A stretch of 22,631 nucleotides of DNA. Origin: DATKYK01 sp034430255 (lineage in GTDB: Bacteria > Chloroflexota > Dehalococcoidia > E44-bin15). Below the pieces are notes generated by a model. The model saw only the letters and a program-made list of their open reading frames with translations. It had not been told where the DNA came from and ran no database searches. Positions 7,842 to 14,872 of this stretch are shown one piece after another. The translations under genes and the position numbers were made by a program. The stretch lies in the NCBI GenBank assembly GCA_034430255.1, contig DAOUEU010000113.1, positions 1 to 22,631 of the forward strand. The letters are read 5' to 3'. Within the stretch, counting starts at the first letter, position 1, and each line of letters begins with the position of its first letter.

Positions 7842-8147
7842 ATGAGGGCTGGTTGCATGGGTTTTATTTGGGATGTTGCAGCATATGTAGCTAGTTCTAT
7901 TGCTGTATCCACTTTCATGTGCCATTTTTGGTGGCCGGATGCGTTTACGGGACATGTGCTCTGGGGCGTATCTGGAGGCTTTGCAATATTCTCCATCTAT
8001 AGTGGGATAATCAGAAGAGCCGATATTCAGGAAGAGGGTGTAAAAAAGGGGATGGCAACGGCTGCGGCAGTAATCGGATGCCTGGTGCTGCTGGGGTTAG
8101 CCATGAGCGCAGCATGGCTGATAATACCGTTATCCTTATATTCCTAA
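7842..8147 (+). CDS. Unrecognised small membrane protein between rplU and rpmA
   Basis: A protein of 101 residues that I do not recognise. It has about three hydrophobic segments (FIWDVAAYVASSIAVSTFM, HVLWGVSGGFAIFSIYSG and a C-terminal stretch AAAVIGCLVLLGLAMSAAW). Between the second and third is a short charged loop (RRADIQEEGVKKG). The middle is rich in Trp, Phe and His (CHFWWPDAF). The ATG at 7842 has GAGGG at 7829-7833; a GTG at 7836 is also in frame. It lies 63 bp after rplU and 85 bp before rpmA on the same strand, so it is probably co-transcribed. In Firmicutes this slot is filled by the L27-processing protease Prp, which this protein does not resemble. Confidence 0.7.
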   Translation: MRAGCMGFIWDVAAYVASSIAVSTFMCHFWWPDAFTGHVLWGVSGGFAIFSIYSGIIRRADIQEEGVKKGMATAAAVIGCLVLLGLAMSAAWLIIPLSLYS

Positions 8148-8232
8148 TACCTATGGCCCTGCTATTAGTAATTGAGAAACCAGCCTAGGTCCTGAATGGC
8201 ATTTATAGACAAAGAAGAAGGAGAGTTACTAG

Positions 8233-8484
8233 ATGGCGCATAAAAAGGGCGGTGGCAGTACCAAGCTGGGGCGTGACAGCAAGCCAAAGCGGCTTGGGGT
8301 CAAGCGATTCGGTGGCGAGCAGGTACGCGCTGGCACCATTATCGTTCGCCAGAGGGGAACGCGCATTCTCCTGGGGGATAACGTTGGTCTGGGGCGCGAT
8401 CATACCATATTTGCGCTCATCGATGGCTACGTCAAGTTCGGGCCAGCGTCTAAGTATAAAAAGAAGGTGAGCGTTTACCGCTGA
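8233..8484 (+). CDS. rpmA: 50S ribosomal protein L27
   Basis: L27 sits near the peptidyl-transferase centre, with its N-terminal tail reaching the P-site tRNA. The 83 residues start MAHKKGGGSTKLGRDSKPKR and include RFGGEQVRAGTIIVRQRGT, the family signature. There is no N-terminal propeptide of the Firmicutes type, so no Prp cleavage is needed. AAGGAG at 8218-8223 supports the ATG. The stop overlaps the next start (TGATG at 8482-8486), so L27 and L31 are translationally coupled. Confidence 0.97.
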   Translation: MAHKKGGGSTKLGRDSKPKRLGVKRFGGEQVRAGTIIVRQRGTRILLGDNVGLGRDHTIFALIDGYVKFGPASKYKKKVSVYR

Positions 8485-8684
8485 TGAAGAAGAATATCCA
8501 TCCTGAATACATGGAAGCGCAGGTCACCTGCTCCTGCGGCAACAGCTTCACTATTGGTTCGACCAAGCCGGTGCTCAAGGTGGAGCTTTGCAGCAAGTGT
8601 CACCCTTTCTTCACCGGAGAGCGGCGCATCGTAGACACTGCAAAGCGGGTGGAGAAGTTCAAGAGACGATACAAGATGGAGTAA
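8484..8684 (+). CDS. rpmE: 50S ribosomal protein L31, zinc-binding form
   Basis: The 66 residues start MKKNIHPEY and keep the zinc ligand set of the C+ type: C16 and C18 (CSCG), then C36 and C39 (CSKC). L31 bridges the central protuberance and the 30S head. The ATG overlaps the rpmA stop by one base. Its 3' end is only 7 bp from the stop of the convergent hisI gene, with no clear terminator between them. Confidence 0.96.
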   Translation: MKKNIHPEYMEAQVTCSCGNSFTIGSTKPVLKVELCSKCHPFFTGERRIVDTAKRVEKFKRRYKME

Positions 8685-8691
8685 AACTATA

Positions 8692-9015
8692 CTACTCCTC
8701 CTCTTTTTTCTCCTTCAACCGTCGGAAGAAGCAACTCCTGTTCCCGGTGTGGCATACTGGTCCAGTAGCCTCAACCTGAATCAGTAAGGCGTCATCATCG
8801 CAGTCCCTGAAGATAGAGCCAACATTGAGGTAGCTTCCTGATGTTTCACCCTTGTGCCATAGTTCCTGGCGACTTCGGCTGTAGAACCATACCTGACCCG
8901 TATCAAGCGTTCTCGTGAGTGACTCCTGGTTCATATAGCCTAGCATCAGTACGTCACCATTTTCCGCGTCCTGGATAATAGCTGGTATTAGTCCCTTTTC
9001 ATCGAACTTCAGCAT
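8692..9015 (-). CDS. hisI: Phosphoribosyl-AMP cyclohydrolase
   Basis: Catalyses the third step of histidine synthesis, opening the adenine ring of PR-AMP to give ProFAR. The 107-residue protein is the single-domain form without a fused HisE. The metal motif DCDDD gives D71, C72, D73 and D75. The zinc-binding group GPVCHTGNRSCF gives C88, H89 and C95. AGGAGG lies just upstream of the ATG at 9015. The start overlaps the methyltransferase stop by 17 bp, so translation is probably coupled. It is last in the minus-strand hisA-methyltransferase-hisI group. The C-terminus ends in a charged KEKKEEE tail. Confidence 0.95.
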   Translation of the reverse strand: MLKFDEKGLIPAIIQDAENGDVLMLGYMNQESLTRTLDTGQVWFYSRSRQELWHKGETSGSYLNVGSIFRDCDDDALLIQVEATGPVCHTGNRSCFFRRLKEKKEEE

Positions 9016-9670
9016 AGCCCCTCCTAAAATTTACCACGTAGGCAAAGAAATTACCGTATTCCTGAAAGGGCTCGAATCCTGCTTGGCGAGCCCAAGCAAT
9101 AGTGGTCCTCCTCAGTGGGTAATCGGGGTCGAGGAGGTACTCCGAGATGGAAAGCACCCCACCGGGGCGAAGCACGCGATATAACTCCTGCAACGCCCTA
9201 ATTTTATCGGGTATCTCACCCAGAACAGTGACCAGGTAGGCGAGGTTAAAGCTGTCATCCTTAAACGGAAGACATTCTCCATTCCCCAACATTAATACGA
9301 CGTTTTCCAGATCATATCTTGTGACCTTGTTCTTAGCTCTGGCAATCATCGCCGGCTCGATATCCAAGCAGTAGAGCATTCCCGGGCTTTCCGAATAACC
9401 CACTCGCCGCGCCGCCTCTATGGTGAAAAAGCCGGGGCCAGGCCCCAGTTCAAGGATTCTCATCCCTGCCGCGATTCCTACTTTGTCCAGCAGTTTCGCT
9501 GGGTTGAAAAGATGCCTGCGCAGCGGGCTTTCTAAGATCACCGCCAGCAGCGTAACCGAGCGACGCGATGGGGGAGCAAGACGGAATTTACGAACAATAC
9601 GGATTACCACGAGCCATAAGAAGAGGATCGTGCCGATTAAACCCAGAATGACGATTAGCGCCGGATGCAC
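8999..9670 (-). CDS. Membrane-anchored class I SAM-dependent methyltransferase
   Basis: The 223 residues begin with one transmembrane helix (about 4-26), followed by a basic stretch and a Rossmann methyltransferase domain. Motif I is ELGPGPGFF (E74-G80 region). The acidic motif II is CLDIEP with D103, and LRPGGVLSISEYL is the typical post-motif III strand. It resembles UbiE/Methyltransf_11 enzymes, but the substrate cannot be read from the sequence; the helix suggests a lipid or membrane substrate. It starts with GTG at 9670, with AGGAG six bases upstream, 11 bp after the hisA stop, and overlaps hisI by 17 bp. No histidine-pathway step needs a methyltransferase, so it is a passenger in this operon or has an unlinked role. 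Confidence 0.82.
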   Translation of the reverse strand: MHPALIVILGLIGTILFLWLVVIRIVRKFRLAPPSRRSVTLLAVILESPLRRHLFNPAKLLDKVGIAAGMRILELGPGPGFFTIEAARRVGYSESPGMLYCLDIEPAMIARAKNKVTRYDLENVVLMLGNGECLPFKDDSFNLAYLVTVLGEIPDKIRALQELYRVLRPGGVLSISEYLLDPDYPLRRTTIAWARQAGFEPFQEYGNFFAYVVNFRRGYAEVR

Positions 9671-9681
9671 CAGATGCTCCT

Positions 9682-10398
9682 CTATACCTTAATATTTCCC
9701 AACGCCGTCTTTGGGTCAATATCGCCGGTGTAGAGGGCGCGGCCTACTATTGCCCCTTCCACGCCAATGTCAGTTAGCCTCTTCAGGTGCCCCAGCGATG
9801 AAATGCCACCGGCAATTATGATGGGCAGGCTGGTTTTGTTCACCAGTTCAGTTACGGCGTCAAAATTAGGTTCCGTGAGCGTGCCGTCCCGGGCGATGTC
9901 GGTATATATTAAGCGCTTTACCCCGAGGGATTGCATCTTATCCACTAATTCGATAGCGGTTACCTTAGTTCTCTCCTGCCAGCCACGGATTGCCACATAG
10001 CCATCACGGGCATCGATGCTGACAATTATACGGTCTACGAACCTGCGGCAGGCCTCTTGAACCAAAGTATGGTCCTCTATCGCTGCTGTGCCCAGTATAG
10101 CGCGTGCTGCCCCGAGTTCCAGCGCCTGAGCTATCGACTCGATTCGGCGAATGCCACCTCCTAGCTGAAGGGGAATGTGGATAGCTTGTGCTATATCTGT
10201 TATAAGGGAGGCGTGGCAGATCTCGCCCCTGGCTGCACCATCGAGGTCAATTATATGAAGCCGCTTTGCCCCAAGCGATTGCCAGTGCAGGGCAATCTGC
10301 AGTGGCTCCTCAGAGAAGACCGTCTCCTGGCTGTAGTCTCCTTGATACAGGCGAACACACTTTCCACCCTTAAGGTCGATAGCAGGAATAATCTCCAT
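9682..10398 (-). CDS. hisA: ProFAR isomerase (1-(5-phosphoribosyl)-5-[(phosphoribosylamino)methylideneamino]imidazole-4-carboxamide isomerase)
   Basis: Carries out the fourth step of histidine synthesis, an Amadori rearrangement, on a TIM barrel with twofold repeat. The 238 residues start MEIIPAIDLKGGKCVRLYQGD with catalytic D8. D129, in SIDARDG, is the second catalytic acid. The phosphate-binding motifs LGGGIR, TDIARDGT and IIAGGIS are present in both halves. The ATG at 10398 fits the family start and has GAGGGG upstream; a GTG two codons earlier is possible. It heads the group with the methyltransferase and hisI. HisF, HisH and the other pathway genes are not in the window. A dual HisA/TrpF (PriA) role cannot be excluded. 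Confidence 0.95.
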   Translation of the reverse strand: MEIIPAIDLKGGKCVRLYQGDYSQETVFSEEPLQIALHWQSLGAKRLHIIDLDGAARGEICHASLITDIAQAIHIPLQLGGGIRRIESIAQALELGAARAILGTAAIEDHTLVQEACRRFVDRIIVSIDARDGYVAIRGWQERTKVTAIELVDKMQSLGVKRLIYTDIARDGTLTEPNFDAVTELVNKTSLPIIIAGGISSLGHLKRLTDIGVEGAIVGRALYTGDIDPKTALGNIKV

Positions 10399-10691
10399 TA
10401 TCACCCCTCTATTTAAATTAAGCTACTGGCAATCTGTTACTCTCAGTTCGTATTCATTAGATGATAATAGTGGCACTTTTTTCTTCAATCGCCTTTTATA
10501 GTCTGTAGTAAATTGTATAATTAGTGAGTTATCAATAAAATTTTACCTGATCTAAAATAGAGTCCATTCAGTCTTCGGTAGTGAAAGGTTATCCGGATGT
10601 TCTGAGGCCGGGCAATACAATCGTAATGCTCGCCTTCTATTACCCGTCTGCAGATGTGTCAATTACACAGGTTGATGAGCTATGAATTCTT

Positions 10692-11867
10692 TTACGTGGG
10701 TAGTTGCAGACCCCTGATGGCGGTAATATTCCTTAGAATCTCAGACGTGCCGCCCTGGATGGTGTAGCCCGGGGAGAACAGATAGGACTCGGCAGCGCTC
10801 TCACGAAATGCGGGTGGAATCCACTTTGAGCCCTGCCGCAATTGCCCATAGAGCCCCGGTAGCTGTGTTGCCACATGGGCCATGTACTGCTCGAATGATG
10901 TACAGAAGGCCTTAGCCATTGCCGCTTCAGTGGTGGGCAGACGACCCTGGTCTAGCACCCAGGCTACTCGGTAAGTGAGCAGGCGTCCCACCTCGTACCT
11001 AACGGTAAGGTCTGCCAGCTTACTGCGTACTGTTGGTTGATCGGCAAGGGGTTTGCCACCGTGATTGGTTTGCTTGGCATATTCGATGAGATCTTGATAC
11101 AACGGGTAATTGGTCATTAACCGCTCCACGCCGCTTCTTTCATAATCGAGTTGCTCAGCGATCTGGTACCAGCCACGGTTAATTTCTCCAACCAGGCTTG
11201 ATTTGGGCACCCGTACGTTATCGAGAAAAACCTCATTATAGTGGTGTCCCCCGGTCATATCGATCAGGGGGCGAACCTCGATTCCCGGAAGGTGCATGTC
11301 CACAATAAACTCACTTATACCCCTGTGCTTGGGTGCATCGGGGTCTGTACGTGCCACCAGGTAGAGGTAGTCGATATGGTGCGCCCCGCTGGTCCATACC
11401 TTCTGCCCATTCAGGATGTAGGAGTCGCCATCCTCGATGGCTTTAGTGCGAAGTGAGGCAAGATCGCATCCAGCCTCTGGTTCACTCATTCCAATGCCAA
11501 ATACAAGCTCACCTCTTGCGATGCGAGGCAGGAAATACTCCTTCTGTTCATCGCTGCCATGACGTATTATCGAGGGTCCCATCTGGCGGTCGGCAAACCA
11601 GTGGGCGGCTGCTGGCGCTCCGTAGCGGACGATCTCCTCGGTGAGCACCATACGGTCCATGTAACTCTTCCCCTGACCGTACCACTCTCTGGGCCAACAC
11701 AGTCCGATCCATCCTCTCTGCCCTATCTTGCGTGAGAACTCTGGAGAATAACCACCCATCCAGGCATCGCAATGCACCTCGAAGCTTCCGTTCTTAAGCT
11801 CCTCTTCAAGGAAGTGGCGGATGTCCTGCCTAAGCTTCTCCTGTTCTTCAGTGAAACGAAATTCCAT
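10692..11867 (-). CDS. Acyl-CoA dehydrogenase
   Basis: An FAD flavoenzyme that forms the alpha-beta double bond of an acyl-CoA thioester and passes electrons to ETF. Its 391 residues match the usual length. FAD and substrate motifs include GIGMSEPEAGCDLAS (about 124-138), GQKVWTSGAHH (about 154-164) and the C-terminal GYTIQGGTSEILRN (about 367-380). The medium-chain catalytic Glu, in YEGT, is replaced here by Gly372. Glu243 in LDYERSG sits where isovaleryl-CoA and long-chain dehydrogenases keep their base, so a branched or long substrate is possible. It is third in a minus-strand operon after the carboxyltransferase and biotin carrier, 31 bp downstream of the latter. GAGGT precedes the ATG. 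Confidence 0.93.
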   Translation of the reverse strand: MEFRFTEEQEKLRQDIRHFLEEELKNGSFEVHCDAWMGGYSPEFSRKIGQRGWIGLCWPREWYGQGKSYMDRMVLTEEIVRYGAPAAAHWFADRQMGPSIIRHGSDEQKEYFLPRIARGELVFGIGMSEPEAGCDLASLRTKAIEDGDSYILNGQKVWTSGAHHIDYLYLVARTDPDAPKHRGISEFIVDMHLPGIEVRPLIDMTGGHHYNEVFLDNVRVPKSSLVGEINRGWYQIAEQLDYERSGVERLMTNYPLYQDLIEYAKQTNHGGKPLADQPTVRSKLADLTVRYEVGRLLTYRVAWVLDQGRLPTTEAAMAKAFCTSFEQYMAHVATQLPGLYGQLRQGSKWIPPAFRESAAESYLFSPGYTIQGGTSEILRNITAIRGLQLPT

Positions 11868-11898
11868 TTACAATTACCTCATCTTGCCATGCGGGATG

Positions 11899-12111
11899 CT
11901 ACTCGAGTTCTATCATGACATCCCCTTTTTTTATACCCTGCCCTATTTCCACCTTGATATCGCTGACCTTACTGTTATGCGGGGATTTCACCGGCATCTG
12001 CATCTTCATGGCCTCAATAATTAATAGATCCTGTCCTTCTGTTACCTCCTCACCCACTTTCACCTTGATATCAGTCACTTTTCCTGGCATTGGTGATACT
12101 ATAGTAATCAT
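11899..12111 (-). CDS. Biotin carrier protein (biotin/lipoyl attachment domain)
   Basis: A free-standing biotinyl domain of 70 residues. The biotin-acceptor motif EAMKMQMP places the modified lysine at K36. Flanking Gly/Pro turns (SPMPGKVTDIKVKVGEEV) form the usual hammerhead. It carries carboxyl groups to or from the carboxyltransferase encoded just upstream. The ATG at 12111 is preferred because GAGGG lies about 8 bases before it, overlapping the carboxyltransferase stop; an in-frame start at 12153 would add 14 non-family residues. No biotin carboxylase gene is in the window. Confidence 0.92.
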   Translation of the reverse strand: MITIVSPMPGKVTDIKVKVGEEVTEGQDLLIIEAMKMQMPVKSPHNSKVSDIKVEIGQGIKKGDVMIELE

Positions 12112-12122
12112 ATTTCTAACCC

Positions 12123-13667
12123 TCACAGATTGATGTTTGAGTATTTCCTCCAAGGCCTCACAACTGTTTTATTCTCCGTGATGTCCAGTGCCCGGTTGAT
12201 GTATTTCCTAGTCTCGCTGGGCATAATCACATCATCTATAAATCCCCTTTCCGCTGCGCAATAGGGGTTTTCAAAGAGATCCCTGTATTCAGCTATCCTC
12301 TGGGCTTTCATCGCCTTGGGGTCCTCTGCCTCCTTTATTTCCCTGGCGAAGATAATACTAGCGGCAGTCTCGGCGCCAACGATACAGATTCTGGCCATGG
12401 GCCAGGCGAACATGAAATCAGCCCCGGTATCCTTGCAGCACATTCCAGTGTAGGCCCCAGCGAAGGATTTACGTATGACTACAGTAATCTTGGGCACTGT
12501 AGCATCGATATAGGAGTAAATCATCTTGGCACCGTGTCGCAAAATGCCCTTCCACTCTTCGGCTGAGCCTATCCAGTAGCCGGGGACATCATGGAGGGTT
12601 ACCAGGGGTATGTTGAAAAGGTCGCAGAACCTGACGAACCGGGCGACCTTGTCAGCGGCATCACAGTCCAGGGCGCCTGCGGCGCACATCGGCTGGCTGG
12701 CCACGATCCCGGTAGGTCGCCCACCGAACCTCGCAAATCCGATAATCACGTTCTGGGCAAAGTCCTTCATTATCTCAAAGAAGTAGCCGTTGTCGATGAT
12801 TCTCATGATTACTTCGTGCATGTCATAGGCTATATAGGGCTCTTCAGGAACCAGGTTATCCAGTGCAGAGTCTATCCTCTCCGGGTCATCACCTGTATCC
12901 CGATAGGTTGACCTCCTCTCGTCCTTATTGTTGTTAGCGGGTAAGAGGCTTAAAAGTTCCTTGGCCTTATCCAGGCAATCCTTGTCGTCCTCAACCACAA
13001 GGTGCGTCTCCCCCGATTTGACAGCGTGAGCCTCTATGCCGCAAAGGGTATCGATGTCGATATCTTCACCCGTCTGCGTTTTTACGAAGGCGGGACCGGC
13101 GATACCCATGCGGCCAGTCTCCCTGCATTGAAACACGAAATCCTGCATAACCGGGTGATAGGCCTGCCCTCCCAGACAAGGACCCATGAGCAGTGCTATC
13201 TGGGGTATAATGCCTGAGGCCAGTATCTGTGATGTGAATAGCCAGGCATAGCACTGCAAGGTATCCATTCCCTCTTGAAGCCTTGCACCCCCGGAGTCGT
13301 TCATGCCTACAAATGGTATCCCCATGTCTTTAGCAAGGTCGATGGCTTGCGAGAACTTTTTACCATGATATTCGCCAAAGGTACCTGCCATTGTGGTATA
13401 GTCCTCGGCAGCGACCATAACCAACCTGCCGTTTACCTTCCCGAATCCGGTGATCACCCCTTCGGCGGGTATTTCCCTTTTATCCATACCAAAGGCTGTG
13501 GTGCGATGCTTGACGAATAGGCCTATCTCGCTAAAGGTGCCGGGATCGAAGAAGTACTCTATCCTCTCCCTAGCAGTCCAGCTTCCCCTTTTGTGCTGTT
13601 GTGAAACAGCTTTGGAGCCGCCCATTTGCTTTACCTTCTCGCGCTTCTGCTTGTATTCATCCAGCAT
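12123..13667 (-). CDS. Acyl-CoA carboxyltransferase / decarboxylase subunit (PccB/MmdA family)
   Basis: The 514-residue protein has two crotonase-like halves. The N-terminal half carries DSGGARLQEG (S125-G133), the C-terminal half RKSFAGAYTGM (A403-M409) and FAWPMARICIVGAE. It moves a carboxyl group between biotin and an acyl-CoA, as in propionyl-CoA, methylcrotonyl-CoA or acetyl-CoA carboxylases, or in the reverse sense in methylmalonyl-CoA or glutaconyl-CoA decarboxylases. The residue that helps set specificity in PccB (Asp422 of the Streptomyces enzyme) appears to be Thr407 here, so the substrate is uncertain. AGGAGG lies seven bases before the ATG. It leads the operon with the biotin carrier (11 bp downstream) and the acyl-CoA dehydrogenase. 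Confidence 0.93.
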   Translation of the reverse strand: MLDEYKQKREKVKQMGGSKAVSQQHKRGSWTARERIEYFFDPGTFSEIGLFVKHRTTAFGMDKREIPAEGVITGFGKVNGRLVMVAAEDYTTMAGTFGEYHGKKFSQAIDLAKDMGIPFVGMNDSGGARLQEGMDTLQCYAWLFTSQILASGIIPQIALLMGPCLGGQAYHPVMQDFVFQCRETGRMGIAGPAFVKTQTGEDIDIDTLCGIEAHAVKSGETHLVVEDDKDCLDKAKELLSLLPANNNKDERRSTYRDTGDDPERIDSALDNLVPEEPYIAYDMHEVIMRIIDNGYFFEIMKDFAQNVIIGFARFGGRPTGIVASQPMCAAGALDCDAADKVARFVRFCDLFNIPLVTLHDVPGYWIGSAEEWKGILRHGAKMIYSYIDATVPKITVVIRKSFAGAYTGMCCKDTGADFMFAWPMARICIVGAETAASIIFAREIKEAEDPKAMKAQRIAEYRDLFENPYCAAERGFIDDVIMPSETRKYINRALDITENKTVVRPWRKYSNINL

Positions 13668-13869
13668 CCATTGTCCTCCTGTTTTCCCCTACATGCACTC
13701 TTTCCCTATCTAAGTAATTGTTGGTTTGATATGAGGCTATAGAATCTTGGAGATAATCTCAGTGACCACGTTCACTCGGGCATTATATCATGGGTAGGTA
13801 CAAATTTCTACAGAGAACTCTAACCATTTGGTTGTTTAATTTAAATTATTGATTCTCAGTACCTATTAT

Positions 13870-13892
13870 TTATCAGCTACGTGAGTTGATAA
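13870..13892. repeat. Short inverted repeat
   Basis: TTATCAGC pairs with GTTGATAA (eight pairs, one of them G-U) around a seven-base loop. It could be an operator or part of a leader of the minus-strand operon. Confidence 0.4.
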
Positions 13893-13920
13893 GTTTAGCA
13901 GCATTTTCTTTAACCTGTAA

Positions 13921-13960
13921 TAAGAGCAATTTGCAGGCGGTTACCTGCAAATTGCTCTTA
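13921..13960. repeat. Perfect 17-bp inverted repeat with 6-base loop
   Basis: TAAGAGCAATTTGCAGG (13921-13937) is exactly complementary to 13944-13960, with loop cggtta. Neither side is followed by a T-run on either strand, so it is not a standard intrinsic terminator. The perfect pairing suggests a conserved RNA hairpin, a dispersed palindromic repeat or a protein-binding palindrome. Confidence 0.85.
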
Positions 13961-13985
13961 AGTAGCGTATAGCCAGGGGTGAACT

Positions 13986-14029
13986 TCTATGATTCTCTAA
14001 ACTACATTACTATGAGAATATATCATAGA
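13986..14029. repeat. Bulged inverted repeat
   Basis: TCTATGAT plus TCTC (13986-13997) pairs with GAGA (14014-14017) and ATCATAGA (14022-14029), leaving a four-base ATAT bulge. The region is AT-rich, so chance is possible. Confidence 0.35.
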
Positions 14030-14170
14030 TTAATATATTTGTCAAGACTTTTACTGCTTATTAGATAATATTATTATTAATTATCTGTAGGCGATTTATT
14101 CGATTAGAGTAGACGCACATCATTTGTAGCCGGCAATAGGTTGATGAGGAGTAGAAACAAGATGACAGTC

Positions 14171-14199
14171 TTGTAAATTTGTCAATGCTTTAGTAATAT
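14171..14199 (+). promoter_or_regulatory. Candidate promoter upstream of the corrinoid adenosyltransferase gene
   Basis: TTGTAA (14171-14176) and TAATAT (14194-14199) are separated by 17 bases. Start would fall near 14206, about 105 nt before the ATG. Matches are partial, in an AT-rich stretch. Confidence 0.35.
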
Positions 14200-14310
14200 A
14201 TGGTTAACTGAAATAAATATAGAATTAACGGATGCGAATGATTAGATGGCTCTAAGGAATTCGGATATAGATACTTCTAGGGCAATAAATGTGAACGGGC
14301 TTATGCTCCC

Positions 14311-14847
14311 ATGACCGATAGGCAACTCGCCACGGGTCTGGTGGAAGTATTCACCGGCAGCGGCAAGGGCAAGACCTCTGCGGCACTGGGGACGGTGCTA
14401 CGTGCCCTGGGGCATGGGCTCAGAGTGCACGTCATTTTCTTTATGAAGGGCAATTATCCATATGGCGAGCGGAATATGTTGCCCAAATTAGAAAATGTTA
14501 GCTTCCAGAGTTTTGGGCATGAGAACTTCGTCGATCCAAATAATATTAAAAAGGAGGAAAGGGAGCAGGCAAGTGAAGCGCTTCAGGCCGCTAGGGAATC
14601 GATAGCCAGTGGTAAGTTTGACCTCGTAGTGCTCGATGAGGTAAACGTCGCTGTTGCCTGGAAGCTCATTAATATTGAAGAGCTATTAGAGCTAGTCCAT
14701 GAAAAGCCGCATAATGTTGAGCTTATCCTCACCGGTCGCTATGCCGATCAGAGGATTATCGAAAAGGCCGATCTGGTTACCGAGATGGTGGAGGTAAAGC
14801 ACCCCTATAAGAGGGGAATAAAAGCGAGAAAGGGGATAGAGTATTGA
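14311..14847 (+). CDS. cobO: Cob(I)yrinic acid a,c-diamide / cob(I)alamin adenosyltransferase (CobA/CobO/BtuR family)
   Basis: Transfers the 5'-deoxyadenosyl group of ATP to a reduced corrinoid to form the Co-C bond of adenosylcobalamin. The 178 residues are of family length. The modified P-loop TGSGKGKTSAALG places GSGKGKT at 16-22. FDLVVLDEVNVAV and ELILTGRYA are further family blocks. No clear Shine-Dalgarno precedes the ATG at 14311. It is 25 bp upstream of the FBP aldolase/phosphatase gene, probably in one transcript, although no functional link is obvious. A salvage role with imported corrinoids or a role in de novo synthesis are both possible; other cobalamin genes are not in view. Confidence 0.92.
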   Translation: MTDRQLATGLVEVFTGSGKGKTSAALGTVLRALGHGLRVHVIFFMKGNYPYGERNMLPKLENVSFQSFGHENFVDPNNIKKEEREQASEALQAARESIASGKFDLVVLDEVNVAVAWKLINIEELLELVHEKPHNVELILTGRYADQRIIEKADLVTEMVEVKHPYKRGIKARKGIEY

Positions 14848-14872
14848 AACCAGTGATGAAAGGAGAAAAGAG

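Larger units (their letters stand above)
13668..14310. other. AT-rich gene-free region with several inverted repeats
   Basis: About 640 bp between the divergent carboxyltransferase and corrinoid adenosyltransferase genes, with no convincing ORF and no tRNA-like fold found by eye. It is richer in A and T than its surroundings, especially 14020-14100. It holds at least three hairpin-forming repeats, listed separately, and a possible plus-strand promoter. Confidence 0.7.

Noticed and set aside
7842..8147. Prp (YsxB-type) L27-processing protease
   Set aside because: The product is hydrophobic with about three helices and lacks the His/Cys catalytic pattern; L27 here has no propeptide.
13921..13960. 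Intrinsic terminator
   Set aside because: The stem is strong, but neither strand has a T-run after it, and the flanking genes diverge from this gap, so neither ends here.
14030..14080. Promoter TTGTCA with a downstream AT-rich -10
   Set aside because: No -10 hexamer falls at a good spacing, and AT-rich sequence gives many chance matches.
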